DNA from: Rhizophagus irregularis
Taxonomy: Eukaryota; Glomeromycota; Glomeromycetes; Glomerales; Glomeraceae
Length of the DNA stretch: 64,000 nucleotides
Reading direction: 5' to 3'
Assembly: GCF_026210795.1 (NCBI RefSeq)
Contig: NC_089441.1
Location: 2,480,001 to 2,544,000, forward strand
This document shows, piece by piece, positions 26,554 through 38,261 of this stretch (the first letter of the stretch is position 1; every line of letters starts with the position of its first letter). The notes under the pieces were generated by a model. It was given only the letters and a program-made list of their open reading frames with translations. It was not told the DNA's origin and did not search any database. The translations under genes and the position numbers were made by a program.

Positions 26554-27149
26554 AATTTTGTGACTTTTTTATTATTAAGAAACTATCTATGTGTTTAAAG
26601 TGTTTATCTATATTTAAAGTTGCATTATTTTATTATATTGAAATAATTAAAATTATTTTTAGCATTTCAGCTATAATCTTTTTATTTTTGACAAACAACT
26701 TTACCTATATTTTTCTTTTTTATTTTACTTAAATTGCCAAAAAATTATATTAAGTAGTAGCATAGTAATTCTGCAGATTAATTTCAGCCAATTTAACTAA
26801 CATTATACTGGAATTTCAACCTAATATTTAGAGTGTATTATTTTAATATTTAATAATCAATTTCATGTAATTCTGAATTTATTTGAAAACTCATAATTTA
26901 ATCTATATATATACTAAATTTAAAATTAATTCAGGCTAAAATTATATTATAGCTGATTTAAATTAATCAAATTTTTTTGGTAAAATCCATTAATATTATT
27001 AACAATTAGTAAAATTTTCAAAAATCATATGATTTAAAAATCTAATTGGATACTATAATAATGATTTAGTAATACTATTAAGATTACTAAAAAAACTTTG
27101 GCAAACCTTATTAAAAAGTTGTTAAAACTTTAAAAAAAAGTGAAATCTA

Positions 27150-27224
27150 ATAAAATTTATTATAAAAGTTAAAACTACTAAAACTAATCATAAGATTTTG
27201 AAGAGGTTTAGGCAAACAACCTTA
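27150..27224 (-). mobile_element. Decayed end of a hAT-type MITE
   Basis: The stretch ending AGGCAAACAACCTTA, preceded by GATTTTGAAGAGGTTT and ACTAAAACTAATCATA, matches the reverse complement of the left half of the MITE at 31485-31728. The other end has decayed beyond recognition. Confidence 0.55.
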
Positions 27225-29720
27225 AATAATATAAAACTATTATAAAGTTTTATAAAACTGGTAAGAACTAAAAAAATTTTATTAATTCATTAATTTCAAA
27301 TTACTTCTATATTAGCTTAAATACTAACCAAGTTTAATTAAAAATTATAAGATAATATTAACTAAAATTAAGCAAAATTAACTATATATTAATTTTAAGA
27401 ATATTTCTATAAATACTTCTTCATTATTTTTTATTATTCTTTATAACTTTTGAAAAATATGTTTACAATATATATATATATTATATTACTGTTATATTTC
27501 TAGTGTTTTCAAATTAAATTTTTAAGGTATTTTTAAGATATACTTTGTAATAATCGAAAAATACAATAAAATAGAATAAGGATAAATAATTAACCAATGG
27601 GTAAATAATTAGCCGATAAAATTATATTTATAGTTTAGTTTAGTGTAACGAGATAGACATATGATAATAGATCTTCAAATTTTATTAGAAAAGATAGAAA
27701 ATATGAGAAATATTTTTCTTAAAAATGTATAAATACAAGTGGATTTCGATAGGAAATTCCGCAGTTCAATTTTTGGAAAAATAAAAATTTTAGTTCGTCC
27801 TTAATAATAAACTAACACATTCTTTTGGCCTTTTTCTTATGAGCAAAAAGTGCCACATTAATTATTTTTTTTTAATTAATGGTTTATTAATGTTTTGTAA
27901 TTTTTGTAACTAATTTTTATTTTAAACCAAGCATAGATATTATACGAACTCAACATGTCGGTGGCAACATACGATATTTTATTTTAATATCCTATGGGCG
28001 GCGTGTCACAACTTCTAAGTTTTTAAGTATATTTGTAAAATATTGTAAATATTTCTAAAATCTAATTATAATTTAAATTAAATTAAAGCAATCATAAATA
28101 TACTAATTTTTAGATTATTCTAAAATGAAAATTTTATTGAATTACTTTTTATAGTACTGAGATTTTGCTATAATTCTTTTTTTGATTTATCTTATTTTTA
28201 TATTATTTTTTTTAGGTGTCTTAAGTACTTTAATAAAAATAAAGTATTATTAAAAAAAAAAAATTTTTTTCTATATTTAATATAATATATGTACAGTATA
28301 TCTATTTATTATAAATAGAACTCTGTATTAAAACTGGTTTCCATAAAAATCTTAATAAAGAATTATATGTGCTGCAGCAAAAAAAAAAAAAAAAAATCAT
28401 AAATGAACTCTATTTTATTTATAAAATAGATCATTTCGGATCTAAAATAAAAATCATATACAGTCAAGTCACACCCTTCAGAACTGAAAAAAAATAGTGT
28501 GATTATAAAAATTATACATATAGACTGATTTGTCTACTCTGTATTAAAAAGAGTTGTTGATTGATTTTTACTCAAAATTGTTTTGTAATATCAAAAAATC
28601 ATCTGATTGATAATCACTTGACTAAATAATAAGTTGAACAAAAATTTACATTTGCGAAACTTAAATTATTAAATGTAAAAGAGCTGTGAAAAAACCCATT
28701 TCACTAATAAAAAACCCATTTCTCATATAGGAATTTTTAACATCTATCTATCTATTAAAAAACACTGCAATCATGTAGGCGTTATGTTTAGATTAACATA
28801 TAAATAAGTCATTTGAATTGTGTAATCCTACTCCTATTCGTCACAAATGTTACATAAGACAAAAAAGGAAATTTTATTTCTGGCAGAAAACTGAAATTTT
28901 GGGTTACACAGAATTCTATAAAAGTAAATTATTGGTTATGCGAATTTCCAAAAAGGAAATTTTGTCTTCTGTTACTTTTTAGAAAAATTTAAAAAATTGT
29001 GTTGCTCAAATTTCCAAAAAAAGGAAATTCTTTGCAGATCTTTTAATTCTGGCCGGAATTACATATTAACCGTTATCATAGACAACTAGTATATTATTAA
29101 AAAGTAAGTATATTTTAATAAAATATAAAGTAAAATAAAAATTTATATAGCCTTAGTAGCTATAAATGTTTATAAAAATATAATAAAAATATCATATAAA
29201 AGATGGTATCATAATAAATATTTTCAAACAATAAAAACTAGGAAACGGAAACCGTTGTAAGTTCGGAGCGAAAGATTTGTACAAAAATCCAAATATCTTT
29301 AAAAATTCAATTTGTACAAAAAATCTGGCATCCTTAAAAAAATAATAATAATAAATGAAACGTTAGAACCGTTTCTTTAAGGTTAAACAAGTAAGAAAAG
29401 CCTTCACAATTTACCTTTAAAAGTCCGGCATGTACAAAAAACCTGTGTTCCTAGATAACCCTAGGAAAAAAATAAGAAAGTCGTTTAAAAGAAAAATATA
29501 CTTACTAGCAGAAATCTAAAAAAAAAGGTAATAAACTTTTTTACTTGTTTATTTTTGATGTAGCACAAAATTTCAATACACATTTTGTGCGGACCAATCA
29601 GAAATGACGTGTGCGAACAACTGGAAATTGCCACGTGACACTAATTGTCATCGACCTTATATAGTCCTTTGCTACACTCCGGACAATAATTATTTTATGT
29701 CAGAGTTTGTATTACCATCT

Positions 29721-30031
29721 TTAAACGCAAATATATCAAGATTCACGGATCCATTTTCTATAATTTTAGGCTCATTAGAAAGCCCTTGTTCTGGACTTTA
29801 TAGGCGAAAAAAGAGCTCGCCGATTGAATCATTAGATCTGGAGATATTTACGTTTAAAGTTGAGGTACGAATTTTTTAACATGCTTAAATGCAAATATCT
29901 TGGGATCCACTGATCCATTTTTTATAAATTTAAGCTCTTTGGAAAGCCTTTGTTCTGGTCTATATGAATGAAAAAAGAGCTTGCCAATTGGATCACTGGA
30001 TCTGGAGATAAGTTGAGATACAAGTTTTTAA
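29721..30031. repeat. Diverged direct duplication of about 150 bp
   Basis: Copies 29721-29880 and 29885-30031 share blocks such as AAAAAAGAGCT, GATCTGGAGATA, GAAAGCC and TTGTTCTGG in the same order, roughly three-quarters identical by eye. The first copy lies in a 91-codon reading frame (29604-29879) with no recognised domain; I do not call it a gene because the second copy is not open in the same way. Confidence 0.6.
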
Positions 30032-30332
30032 CATATATATTAAATGCTAAAAACTATATTAATTTAAAAGAAATATTTACCAAATTATAATATAATAACA
30101 TTAAATAAAAATTTTTTAATACTCATTTCCAATTTACTGTATATTATATAGTATTTTGTATAATAAAATTGTAATAAAATTAATATTTTAATTAAAGGTA
30201 GACAAATCAGCCCATATGATATGATATAATTAAAGAAGAAGTTCATTATTAAGTAGTAACTTAGAATTAATGTAACATGCTTATAAGAGAGTTGTGATTA
30301 TACAGAGGGTGACTATATGAGAGGACAACTGT

Positions 30333-30462
30333 ATAAAATTCTTTGCAAATCTTATTATAAAAAAAAATTTTATATTACATTATTATGTTTTTTTTTCCTT
30401 TTTAACTAATTAACCAATAGAATTTAAAAAAAAATTAAAATAAAAATCATTAATAAAAAGCC
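30333..30462 (-). repeat. Dispersed AT-rich repeat, copy 2
   Basis: Inverted copy of 155-285. The blocks TTTTTTTTCCTTTTT, CTAATTAACCAAT and the TTCTTTGCAAATCTTATTATA start correspond. Both copies are short, so this is probably a non-autonomous element. Confidence 0.6.
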
Positions 30463-30782
30463 AATTTTCTACAGTAATTTTTATTATAAATAAGTAATGT
30501 CCTATTTTTTCATTTCATTTTTCTTGTTTTATTCTTCCTTTTATCTTTTTTTTATTTTTTATTTTACTTTTTATTTTTAGTTTTTACTAACTTTTTCAAT
30601 ATTTTCATTTAGCAATTTTATTAAAGAATTTTATAATTTGACATAATGGCGTTACAGCGCAGGTAATATATCACATGATTTTTTGTACAAATTCACATGA
30701 CGCTGATAATAAATTTTATTAATATTAACAAGTGATAATATAAATGTAATTAATGCTTACATAGCTCAATAAAAACTAGATA

Positions 30783-31440
30783 TTAAACATTATTACAATT
30801 TTTTTAATAATGCCCAACATTTTCACATTTTTTGCAACGCTTTGATGTTTTTCTTTATTTTTAGTTCCTTGTGATGATTTGAACCGTTTAGTACCTAATA
30901 GTTGACCTTTTCCACGTCTTTTCTTGGGATTGTGAAGCACATGCTCCTGATTTTCTTTATCACTAAAGTTTTCATCTTCAGATGGTTCATCAGTTTCTTC
31001 TGTAAATTCTTTCAATAGGTCAATAAGTTGTTGTGAACTTGACTTATTTTGAAGTGCTTTATGAAGAGCTTTCTTGTACATTCCATGTAATTTTCCATAA
31101 ACCAACCTTTGCTAATATGTATTAAGACCTTCTTCAAGAAAATCTTTATCTTGACCATATGCACATAGATAATCAATATTAACAGGTGATTCTTGTATAA
31201 TTCCATCATTTTCTTTGCAAAATTTATCTGCAGTAAAAAAAGGTTCATTACTTCCATCTAGATCTTTATAATATCAGCGAGAAAAAATAAGGCGAATATG
31301 AAATTTAGCATTACTTGTTATAAGCATTACTTGAAAATAATGCCTACAAACAACACCTTGCTGAATAGTAGAAATACATGAATAAATATGAAAATTATTC
31401 TTCAATAAGACAATGTAATGTTTTATGGCTATAGTGTTGT
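30783..31440 (-). pseudogene. MULE/FAR1-like transposase, C-terminal fragment
   Basis: Minus-strand coding pieces match the C-terminal part of Mutator-like (FAR1/MULE) transposases. From the hAT junction inward come a SWIM-like zinc motif (VVCRHYFQVM; the first CxC pair is degraded to SC), a linker with GKLHGMYKKALHKALQNK, an acidic stretch, a basic NPKKRRGKGQLLGTKR block, and a CCHC zinc knuckle (CKKCENVGHY then KNC). An in-frame TGA follows FSR and a TAA sits inside the knuckle, so it is dead. The catalytic N-terminal part is absent: the fragment stops exactly at the hAT element at 31442, which seems to have cut it. MULEs are plain DNA transposons related to the FAR1 regulators. Confidence 0.7.
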
Positions 31441-31484
31441 TTAAGGTTGCTTGCCGAAACTAGAGGGTTTCGGCAGAATGGCGT

Positions 31485-31728
31485 TAAGGTTGCTTGTCTA
31501 AACCTCTTCAAAATCCTACGATTAGTTTCGTCAAAATTTTACTATAGATTTATTATAGTTTCGGCAGAGTTTCGGCAGTTTCGGCATTTATAATAAGTTT
31601 TGGCAGTTTCGTCTTTCTCCAAAGTTTCACCAGTTTTTTAATATAACTTTAATATAGTTTCGGCAGAATTTCACTTTTCGGCGAAACGCCATCTTGCCTA
31701 AACCCCTAGGTTTCGGCAAGCAACCTTA
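31485..31728. mobile_element. 244-bp hAT MITE with perfect 8-bp target duplication
   Basis: Terminal inverted repeats TAAGGTTGCTTG (start) and CAAGCAACCTTA (end), flanked by the identical 8-mers AATGGCGT (31477-31484 and 31729-31736). An 8-bp duplication is diagnostic for hAT transposition. The ends are shared with the surrounding hAT element, so that family's transposase probably moved it. It has no coding capacity and is full of GTTTCGGC-type words. Because it interrupts the left end of the host element, it is the younger insertion. Confidence 0.9.
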
Positions 31729-32013
31729 AATGGCGTACGCGAAACTGCTGAAACTAGTTTCGCAAAATCATCAAGAAATGCCAAAACTGCGAAACCTATC
31801 AAAATCGCGAAACTGCCGTAACTTGCCGAAACTGTTTCAGCGTTTCGGCAATACTTTCTATATGATTTAATTAGAGTTTCGGCATTTAAACAATTTATAA
31901 GAATAAAGACAATATGATTTTTTGTATGTAAATATTTATTTTATAATATTTAATATTAAACTAATAAAATATACGATTAAAAATATAATAAAAATTAAAA
32001 TTTAATAATATCT

Positions 32014-32661
32014 TTATCTTCTATGCGATCTGCTTCTACCTCTTCTTCTATCTCTACTTCTGTCCCGTCTTCTATCTCTACTTCTATCTCGTCTTCTATC
32101 TCTACTTCTTGATCTACTTCTTGATCGAGACCTAGATCGCGACCTTCTTCTTTCCCTTTGCAATCTATATTCATATCGACATCGATCATGCGCAGCATGC
32201 TGCCGTCGATACTCTCATCTAAACAGATCTAAAATCCAATAAAAATATTAATGAATTGAATGAATTGCCTAAATAAAATTAATTTAAAATAATAATTAAT
32301 AATAATTACCAGTTTGTAACCAGAATTCATAGTTCATATCAGCAAAACACGCTCTATCGAAACTATTTGGGCTTATAATAGGAATGTCGTCATCATTATT
32401 ATTTATTATCCTACTGAGGTTTTCATAACCTCGTTTGAGGGCATTCCATTTTGTTTGGCATTGCCTGGGTGTCGCTGCAAATCCCGTTACAATGAACACC
32501 CTATTTGCTATTATTGTCCATGCATTTACATGATGATGGTTTGCAATTCTTTCGAATTGCTGATGTAAGTTTCTTCATTCCGCGATTAATTGCCTAGCTG
32601 CGTTAATCGTCCATTGGAATACTGGTGGTGGCGGTGGGACAAAAGGTACTAATGCTGCTAT
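32014..32661 (-). pseudogene. SANT/Myb-like RS protein, broken paralogue
   Basis: Paralogue of the intact gene at 46539-47126. Shared landmarks are the start region (AAL.., then PVFQW versus VYIQW), the DNA-binding-like block RQCQTKWNALKRGYENLSRI (RQCREKWNALKSGYENLERL in the intact copy), and an RS/RD-repeat second exon ending SRSHRR (intact copy SHRRH). The start codon is ATA instead of ATG and a TGA interrupts the first exon after LIAE. The intron lies at about 32225-32310. It sits inside the hAT element on the same strand as the transposase, so it looks like a passenger or second gene of that element. The trihelix/SANT-like assignment rests on the W...R..CR.KW.L..GYE pattern. Confidence 0.7.
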
Positions 32662-33225
32662 TTTTTATTTTTATGATTTTTTCGTAACTTAAAAATTAAA
32701 TACAATTTGAAAATTAAAATACAATTTGGTTTTGAATTGCGAAAAAAAAATTCAAATTTCATAATATTTATAATAATTTTAAAATTCGTTATAATGTTTA
32801 AAACATGAACTGATGAACATAATAACATTCTACATAATTAAAGTATTTGTAACAAAATAAATACAGTTTTGATTCTAATGTAATAAATTTAATTAACGCA
32901 GTTCTAAATTTTTTTTTGTAACGCAGTTCTTAAAATTTATTGATCTAATATAATAAATTTAATTAACGAAGTCCTTAAAACTTATTGATTCTAATATAAT
33001 ATGCTTATCCTTATTCCTTAATTAAATTGCAATGTTTTAAAATATAATATAAAATTACAATTGCCTGCATTGCCTGCATAATTATATGTTAACTGGACTT
33101 TGATCGCGAATATTTTGCCCTGCATAATTACATCATTTATTTCCTAAATAGTATCATTATTTAAATCACATGATATTAGAATTAATTCTCATTGGATTAA
33201 CTATTGTAATTATTTCTCATTATTA

Positions 33226-35513
33226 TTATTTCTCATTATCATCATAATTATCATCATTATTATCACCGTCATCCATACCTAATACATCATCTATATCATA
33301 ATCATAGTCACCTTCTCCGGGTCTCTTGTTATTACCACTATCATCAACTTCATCATCTTCCGCATTATTTTCATCTGAATCATCCAATATATCTCTTGGA
33401 ATATCGCCGATTTCACTAGTAATTGAATCATGCGATAAATTAACAAATTGATCAATCCATAGACTTTCAATTACTACACGGCAATTGTCTTCGGGTATTG
33501 TTTCGCCGCTTGTAGTTAATCTCTGAGTAGAAGCTTGCTCCTCATTATATTCCTCATCGTCATCTTCTGCAAAAGCTTCTGCAATACGTATATTGATCTC
33601 ATCATCACTAAGACGAGTATTCTTTTTTGATCAATTCCATAAAATCCAAGTTCAGTTTTTGAATTGGATTTCCAATACAAAATTAATTTGCACATGGATT
33701 CTAGTTTATCCACATTAAGATTTAAGTGACGTTTATGAAATAGCCATCCTAAAGTCGAAAATTCACGTTCGCAAGTTGCTGAGTTAGGACATATTGCAAA
33801 TAGATAACTTGCAATTCTTGGCAGGGCATCTGGTTCTGGTTCGGTATTAATATATTTCCACCAATTCACGGGATTATCTTTAGCAAAACCGATATCGAGG
33901 TCAAATGGCTCTTGCTCATTAATATATTTCTGTATTTGATCACATAAAGTTTCAGCTTCGTAACGGTCAAAACCTAAATTTTTCCCGATTGAAGCTGCAC
34001 ATTTGATAATTTTCATGAGGGCGCATTTTTTAAGTGGCGCGTTTCTAAATCTGGGATCCATAAAAAAACAAGTAATATACTTATCATCATCAAACTCATC
34101 AAATCTTTCATTTATTACTTTGATACAATGACTTCGGAATGCAGGATTTAATGATTTGGGTAACTTTTTTAATGTAGCTGCAAGTCTTGCCAAGCTCAGG
34201 AAACAATCTGCAAGTGTAGTTCTTCTCGATTCTAATGAAAGTACCGCTTTTCTTAGAGGATCCAGAACAAATCCAAGAACTCATAAATTTGAAAAAAAAT
34301 TTCTCGATTGAATAATCGGTTTTATTTTATCATTTGTTAGCACTTTATCGTGATCGCTGGCCATTTCTTCTAGTGCTGATTCTAAATTTATTATTGAATT
34401 TATGGATTCACTAGCAGTAGTCCAGCGTGTCTTGCAATATAATTTTAATCCTCCCCCACTAATTCCTTTTTCTTTAATTATTTGAGCAAGTTTTGCATTA
34501 TCCTGATGAGAACTTCTAAAAAAGGTTGTCAAAATATTAACACGTTTTAATAAATGTTCCCCAAACTTCTCCTTGACGATGTCGCATGCAATTAAATTGA
34601 TAGAATGTGCAACGCATTACACATTCTCAATCTTTGGATGATTCTCATGTATAATTTTTCATGCATTACGAACATTGGCCGCATTATCGGAAACTACAGC
34701 ACATATTCGATCTTCTCCAATACCTTCTATAACCTTTTCAATTACCGTAACTAGATATTCTGCAGTGTGCAAATTTTCAGACAAATCAGAAAGTTGATAA
34801 AGATATTCTTTACGTGACAGAGTCATTACAATGAAGTTCCAAATTGAACGATGTGTACCAGACGTCCAACCATCAAAGGCTAAATTATAAATTAATATTA
34901 TATAGTAAGTAAGATTAAATAAAAATGACGTATGATAGCCTATTTAATTTAACAAACTTAACGTTAAATTCGTTTCCTTTTCAAGCTCAGAATTAATTTT
35001 GAAGTTCACTTGAGCTAATTCACGTTCAAGTAGTTGATTTACTAATACTTCCCTTGTTGGTGTATTGTACCCAGCATTAAGCTCTTTTATAAAATTGATG
35101 AAAAAAGGATGTTCCACTACTCTAAACGCAATTCCGCACACAATAAAAATTTAACTAATGCACGATTAATTCGTGTACATCTTTGTTCGTTAAGCTCTGT
35201 TGAATCATGGTAATCATCCATGTTACTTTGACCTTCAGAGTATTTTCTTTTTTTGGATGACTTGGACTTATCTTGCCGTTCCATTACTTTAGTCATATAC
35301 CTTTTAACAACTGCTGCTGGCGCATCTGGACAATGGTTTGAAAGATGCTCTTTGAGCTTTGAAACTTTACCGCGTGACCATGTATTCTTACAGTGCGGCA
35401 AATTTGCCAGAACCAACAGCTTCTCCTTTATTAATATCTTCCCAAATGCTATTAGGTGGCTGATCTCCTCTATTTTTCTTTTTAATGGGTGAATCTTCTA
35501 TGTGATCAGTCAT
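33226..35513 (-). pseudogene. hAT transposase with BED zinc finger
   Basis: Reading down the minus strand: an N-terminal segment from ATG 35513 (MTDHIEDSPIKKK), a BED-type zinc finger (PHCKNTWSRGKVSKLKEHLS, HC), a conserved FDGWT, SDNAANVRNA then CVAHSINLIACDIV with the usual hAT spacing, CKTRWTT, and the C-terminal dimerisation region (ALPRIASYLFAICPNSATCE, REFSTLGWLFHKRHLNL), ending in an acidic tail. The gene is broken: frame changes near 35398 and 33630, TGA/TAA codons at the SDNAAN-CVAH region, and an intron near 34.88-34.96 kb. It is nevertheless well preserved across its length, so decay is moderate. Plain DNA transposon. Confidence 0.85.
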
Positions 35514-36021
35514 TTGAAACAGTTTATTATTAATTTTATTATTAAGAAAACGGAAGAAAGTAAAAGAAACTTTAGTTCAGTGTTAAAAGAGATGACAGAA
35601 TTGGATTTATTAAATGCATGTTACGCATTTTCCTTTAATGAATATAAGCCCCTTAAAAAAAAACTGTAAAAACGTGTAATATCATAATATTAATATGATA
35701 GTTAGAAATGAAAATTCTAACACTAGATAAAACTTAAAAGAACTAAGACGACGGTAAAATATTGAAGTTTAATCTTTTATTTGTAGATTATTTGATCATC
35801 TAAATTATATTATTAATTGGTGTAACTTGGCGTAACTATATGCAAATCTTATGATCAACTATGCCGAAACTACAGAGAAACCTATTATAGAATTTTCGGC
35901 ATGTTTCGGCAGTTTCGCAATTTTGACAGGTTTCGCAGTTTTGGCATTTCGGCGTTTCGGCACTATATAAGAGGTTTTACCTTTCGGCATTAGGCCAAAC
36001 AGGTTTTGGCAAGCAACCTTA

Positions 36022-36660
36022 CACATGCCTGAGCTTTTTTTGATATCTTCCCCAGTATCACCATCATTTTTCTATTTCCACGTAATTTTATGTCACATTA
36101 GCCTCATTGATTTATTTATTTATTTACGTTTAACAACAGTAATTTTGTAACTTTCGTAACCTTTTCTTTTCTTTCTTTAATATCAGATAAAAAGTTAATA
36201 AAAAGCTGTAAATATCAAGTTTAACTAATTATCTAAGTATAAAATTTATTGTTGGTTTATTTCACTAGTCGAATGATGTCAAATCAGAGACTAATCAGGT
36301 AACCAAATTCCACCCGATTGGTTCCTATTTTTTAAAAAATTTTTATTAATCAGTAAACCCGATTGCTGCCAAAAGATGGTGCAAAAGAAGAATACTCAAG
36401 TATCAATCAAGATATTCAATAGAAAGCAATCAGGTATTAATAGTTACAGTACTAATAAGATATTTACTATTTGGTATATTAGTATACCGATTGATAACTT
36501 TTTGATTAAATGTCAGTGTACTGATTGATTACTTTTTGATTAATTTATAACAATGCATTTTTATTTAAAATTATTTAGAATTTACATTAAAATATTAAAT
36601 TACAAAAATCAGTACATTATTTAATAATTCTATACATAAATTATGATACTAATATTATTA
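36022..36660. other. AT-rich spacer
   Basis: About 640 bp between the hAT element and the exon/intron-like repeat unit. No gene, terminal repeat or known family was recognised. Confidence 0.5.
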
Positions 36661-36826
36661 TATTCTTATACTTTCGAAACTTTTCTAGAATTCGGTAAAA
36701 AAAGTTTCGAAATGAAACTTTTCAAAACTCACTGATCCAAATCCAAGTCTAAGATCAAAGACAATGGTACCTAAAAAAAACAGAAAAAAAAATAAATATT
36801 TTTTTAATTAAAAAAAGGTTTCAAAA
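36661..36826 (-). repeat. Single exon/intron-like unit left of element A
   Basis: Same unit as the array that resumes at 61367. On the minus strand it reads as a polypyrimidine tract plus TTTTTAG, a block of about 38 nt starting GTACCATTG and containing GACTTGGATTTGGATCA, then GTGAGTTTTGAAAAG. Joining its right edge to position 61367 restores a normal unit, so this was one continuous array before element A inserted. Confidence 0.65.
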
Positions 36827-37153
36827 AGGACTCCAGAAAATACATATACAGGTTACATTTAAGTTTTAGCGAATTAACTCAAATTTAATTTAATGTCCAA
36901 ATTTAAGTTTTGGCGAATTCATGAAATTTAAGGGGTAGTCATAATTTTTAGTTTTGGCGAATTATATGAATTTTCTCATAGTCATATTATACGTTTTAGT
37001 GAATTAAATGGATTTTCTCATAGTCATATTATTTGTTTTAGCAAATTTATCCTGTTTTGGTATTTTTTTCACCTTTTCTCATGATCAAAAGTATATATTT
37101 TGAAACTAAATACGTGTTTTTTTTACAAAAACTTTTAAAACTTTACTTTTATA

Positions 37154-38261
37154 ATGTTGAAGTGAAAGCATACTCAAACTCGCTTAAGTGATAATAAATT
37201 TTGTGCAGCTATTATTAATAAACGTGAAGTATTTTGCAAATGTGGACAAAAGGTTATTCTTGATAACGACTATGATGAAAAAAGGCTTAACGAATATTCT
37301 AGAAACTCAAGATGTAAAATAAATAACCAAAAATGACAACTTGGTTTACCTGATTTGTTTCCTGTCTTACCTAATTCTAAAAAAAGTAAAAGAAGACTTA
37401 GAAGATTCATCACCACCACCACCACCACCACCACCACCGCTATCATTTTCAAATAAACCATATCCTGGACTTCATTCTGAACAAATTGTTACTTATATTA
37501 ATTGGAAAAGAAATGTTTCCAAATAAGTTTCCAAATAAACTACTATTTAATTCTAAAAAGCTTAATAAAAAAGAAATAACTGATTTTAATCAGCAAATGA
37601 TTGTTGAATCAGAATAGTTTATTAATCGTCTTGGTAAGAAAAATTAGTTAACGTATGATAATCATTTATTAATTTATTAATACTGACGTTTAATTTAGAA
37701 ATGTGTATTCGATCAGTTAATTGTGAGAAAAAAACTTATGAGCAACCCTGTTCATCATGTTCCCATATTTATTTTAATTCAACTTTTTTGAATCGTTTGC
37801 ATTGTGCTGTTTCCGATCTAAAAAATACTAAATTTACACCGAAATTTTATTATGAAAATAATCTGTTATTAACATATCTAAAAAATAGTCATATTAAACA
37901 ATTAAATGAATTTCTTGATACTGAGGATTCATCTGTAAGATTTTGGATGGAACTTGCTAATAAAGCCGTTCAAGGTGCATTTGACCAAAAACCAGTATTT
38001 AAAGGACTTTGCTATATTATGTTACAAGCTGCAGAACGTAAAGAACAAGGAAAAGGCTTACGAAATCTCAAATATTCAACTGAATTTTTAAATTTTCTTA
38101 TAGTATTGGAAAGTATTAGTTTAAAAGCATTGAATTTGTTCTGTTGTAAACGGTCAAATATTAAGCGTAAACAAATAATATACCAAATGGACAAATGTGA
38201 ACTTCAAGTACTAAATACGAACGAACTAATCTTAAATCAGCGTAAATGGATAAATGATTAG
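37154..38261 (+). pseudogene. Element A transposase-like gene, fragment 1
   Basis: Encodes a cysteine motif (CKCGQKVILD), a low-complexity Thr stretch from a (CAC)n run at 37411-37440, then after a probable intron a 186-codon block with CSSCSHIYFN, FLDTEDSSVRFWMELANKAV and ILNQRKWIND. From memory this belongs to a family hugely amplified in Rhizophagus; I cannot give it a formal superfamily from sequence alone. In-frame TGA codons after MLK and after NNQK show decay. Confidence 0.55.

Larger units (their letters stand above)
25272..30782. other. Gene-free AT-rich region with decayed repeats
   Basis: About 5.5 kb without a supported gene. Codon-length frames are short and hydrophobic, as expected from A/T-rich DNA. 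Recognisable pieces are an inverted-repeat element near 26.3-26.6 kb, a decayed hAT-MITE end near 27.2 kb, a diverged tandem duplication at 29.7-30.0 kb and an inverted copy of the 155-285 repeat. It marks the change from core genome to transposon-rich genome. Confidence 0.6.
31442..36021 (-). mobile_element. hAT-superfamily DNA transposon, decayed, with extra gene
   Basis: Bounded by inverted terminal repeats: left TAAGGTTGCTTGCCGAAAC at 31442 and right GGTTTTGGCAAGCAACCTTA ending 36021. Subterminal regions are rich in GTTTCGGC words on both sides and align as long imperfect inverted repeats (for example AATGCCAAAACTGCGAAACC on the left and its near complement at about 35.93 kb). Inside, on the minus strand, are a broken hAT transposase (33226-35513) and a broken SANT-like/RS gene (32014-32661). 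A second, smaller element (31485-31728) is inserted in the left end. The flanking 8-mers (31434-31441 and 36022-36029) do not match, so the target duplication has decayed or one end has been exchanged. Confidence 0.8.

Noticed and set aside
29604-29879. 91-codon reading frame with SLESPCSGLYRRKKSS
   Set aside because: It lies in a diverged tandem duplication whose second copy is not open in the same way; more likely repeat DNA than a gene.
31434-36029. 8-bp target duplication for the full hAT element
   Set aside because: Flanks GTGTTGTT and CACATGCC do not match in either orientation.
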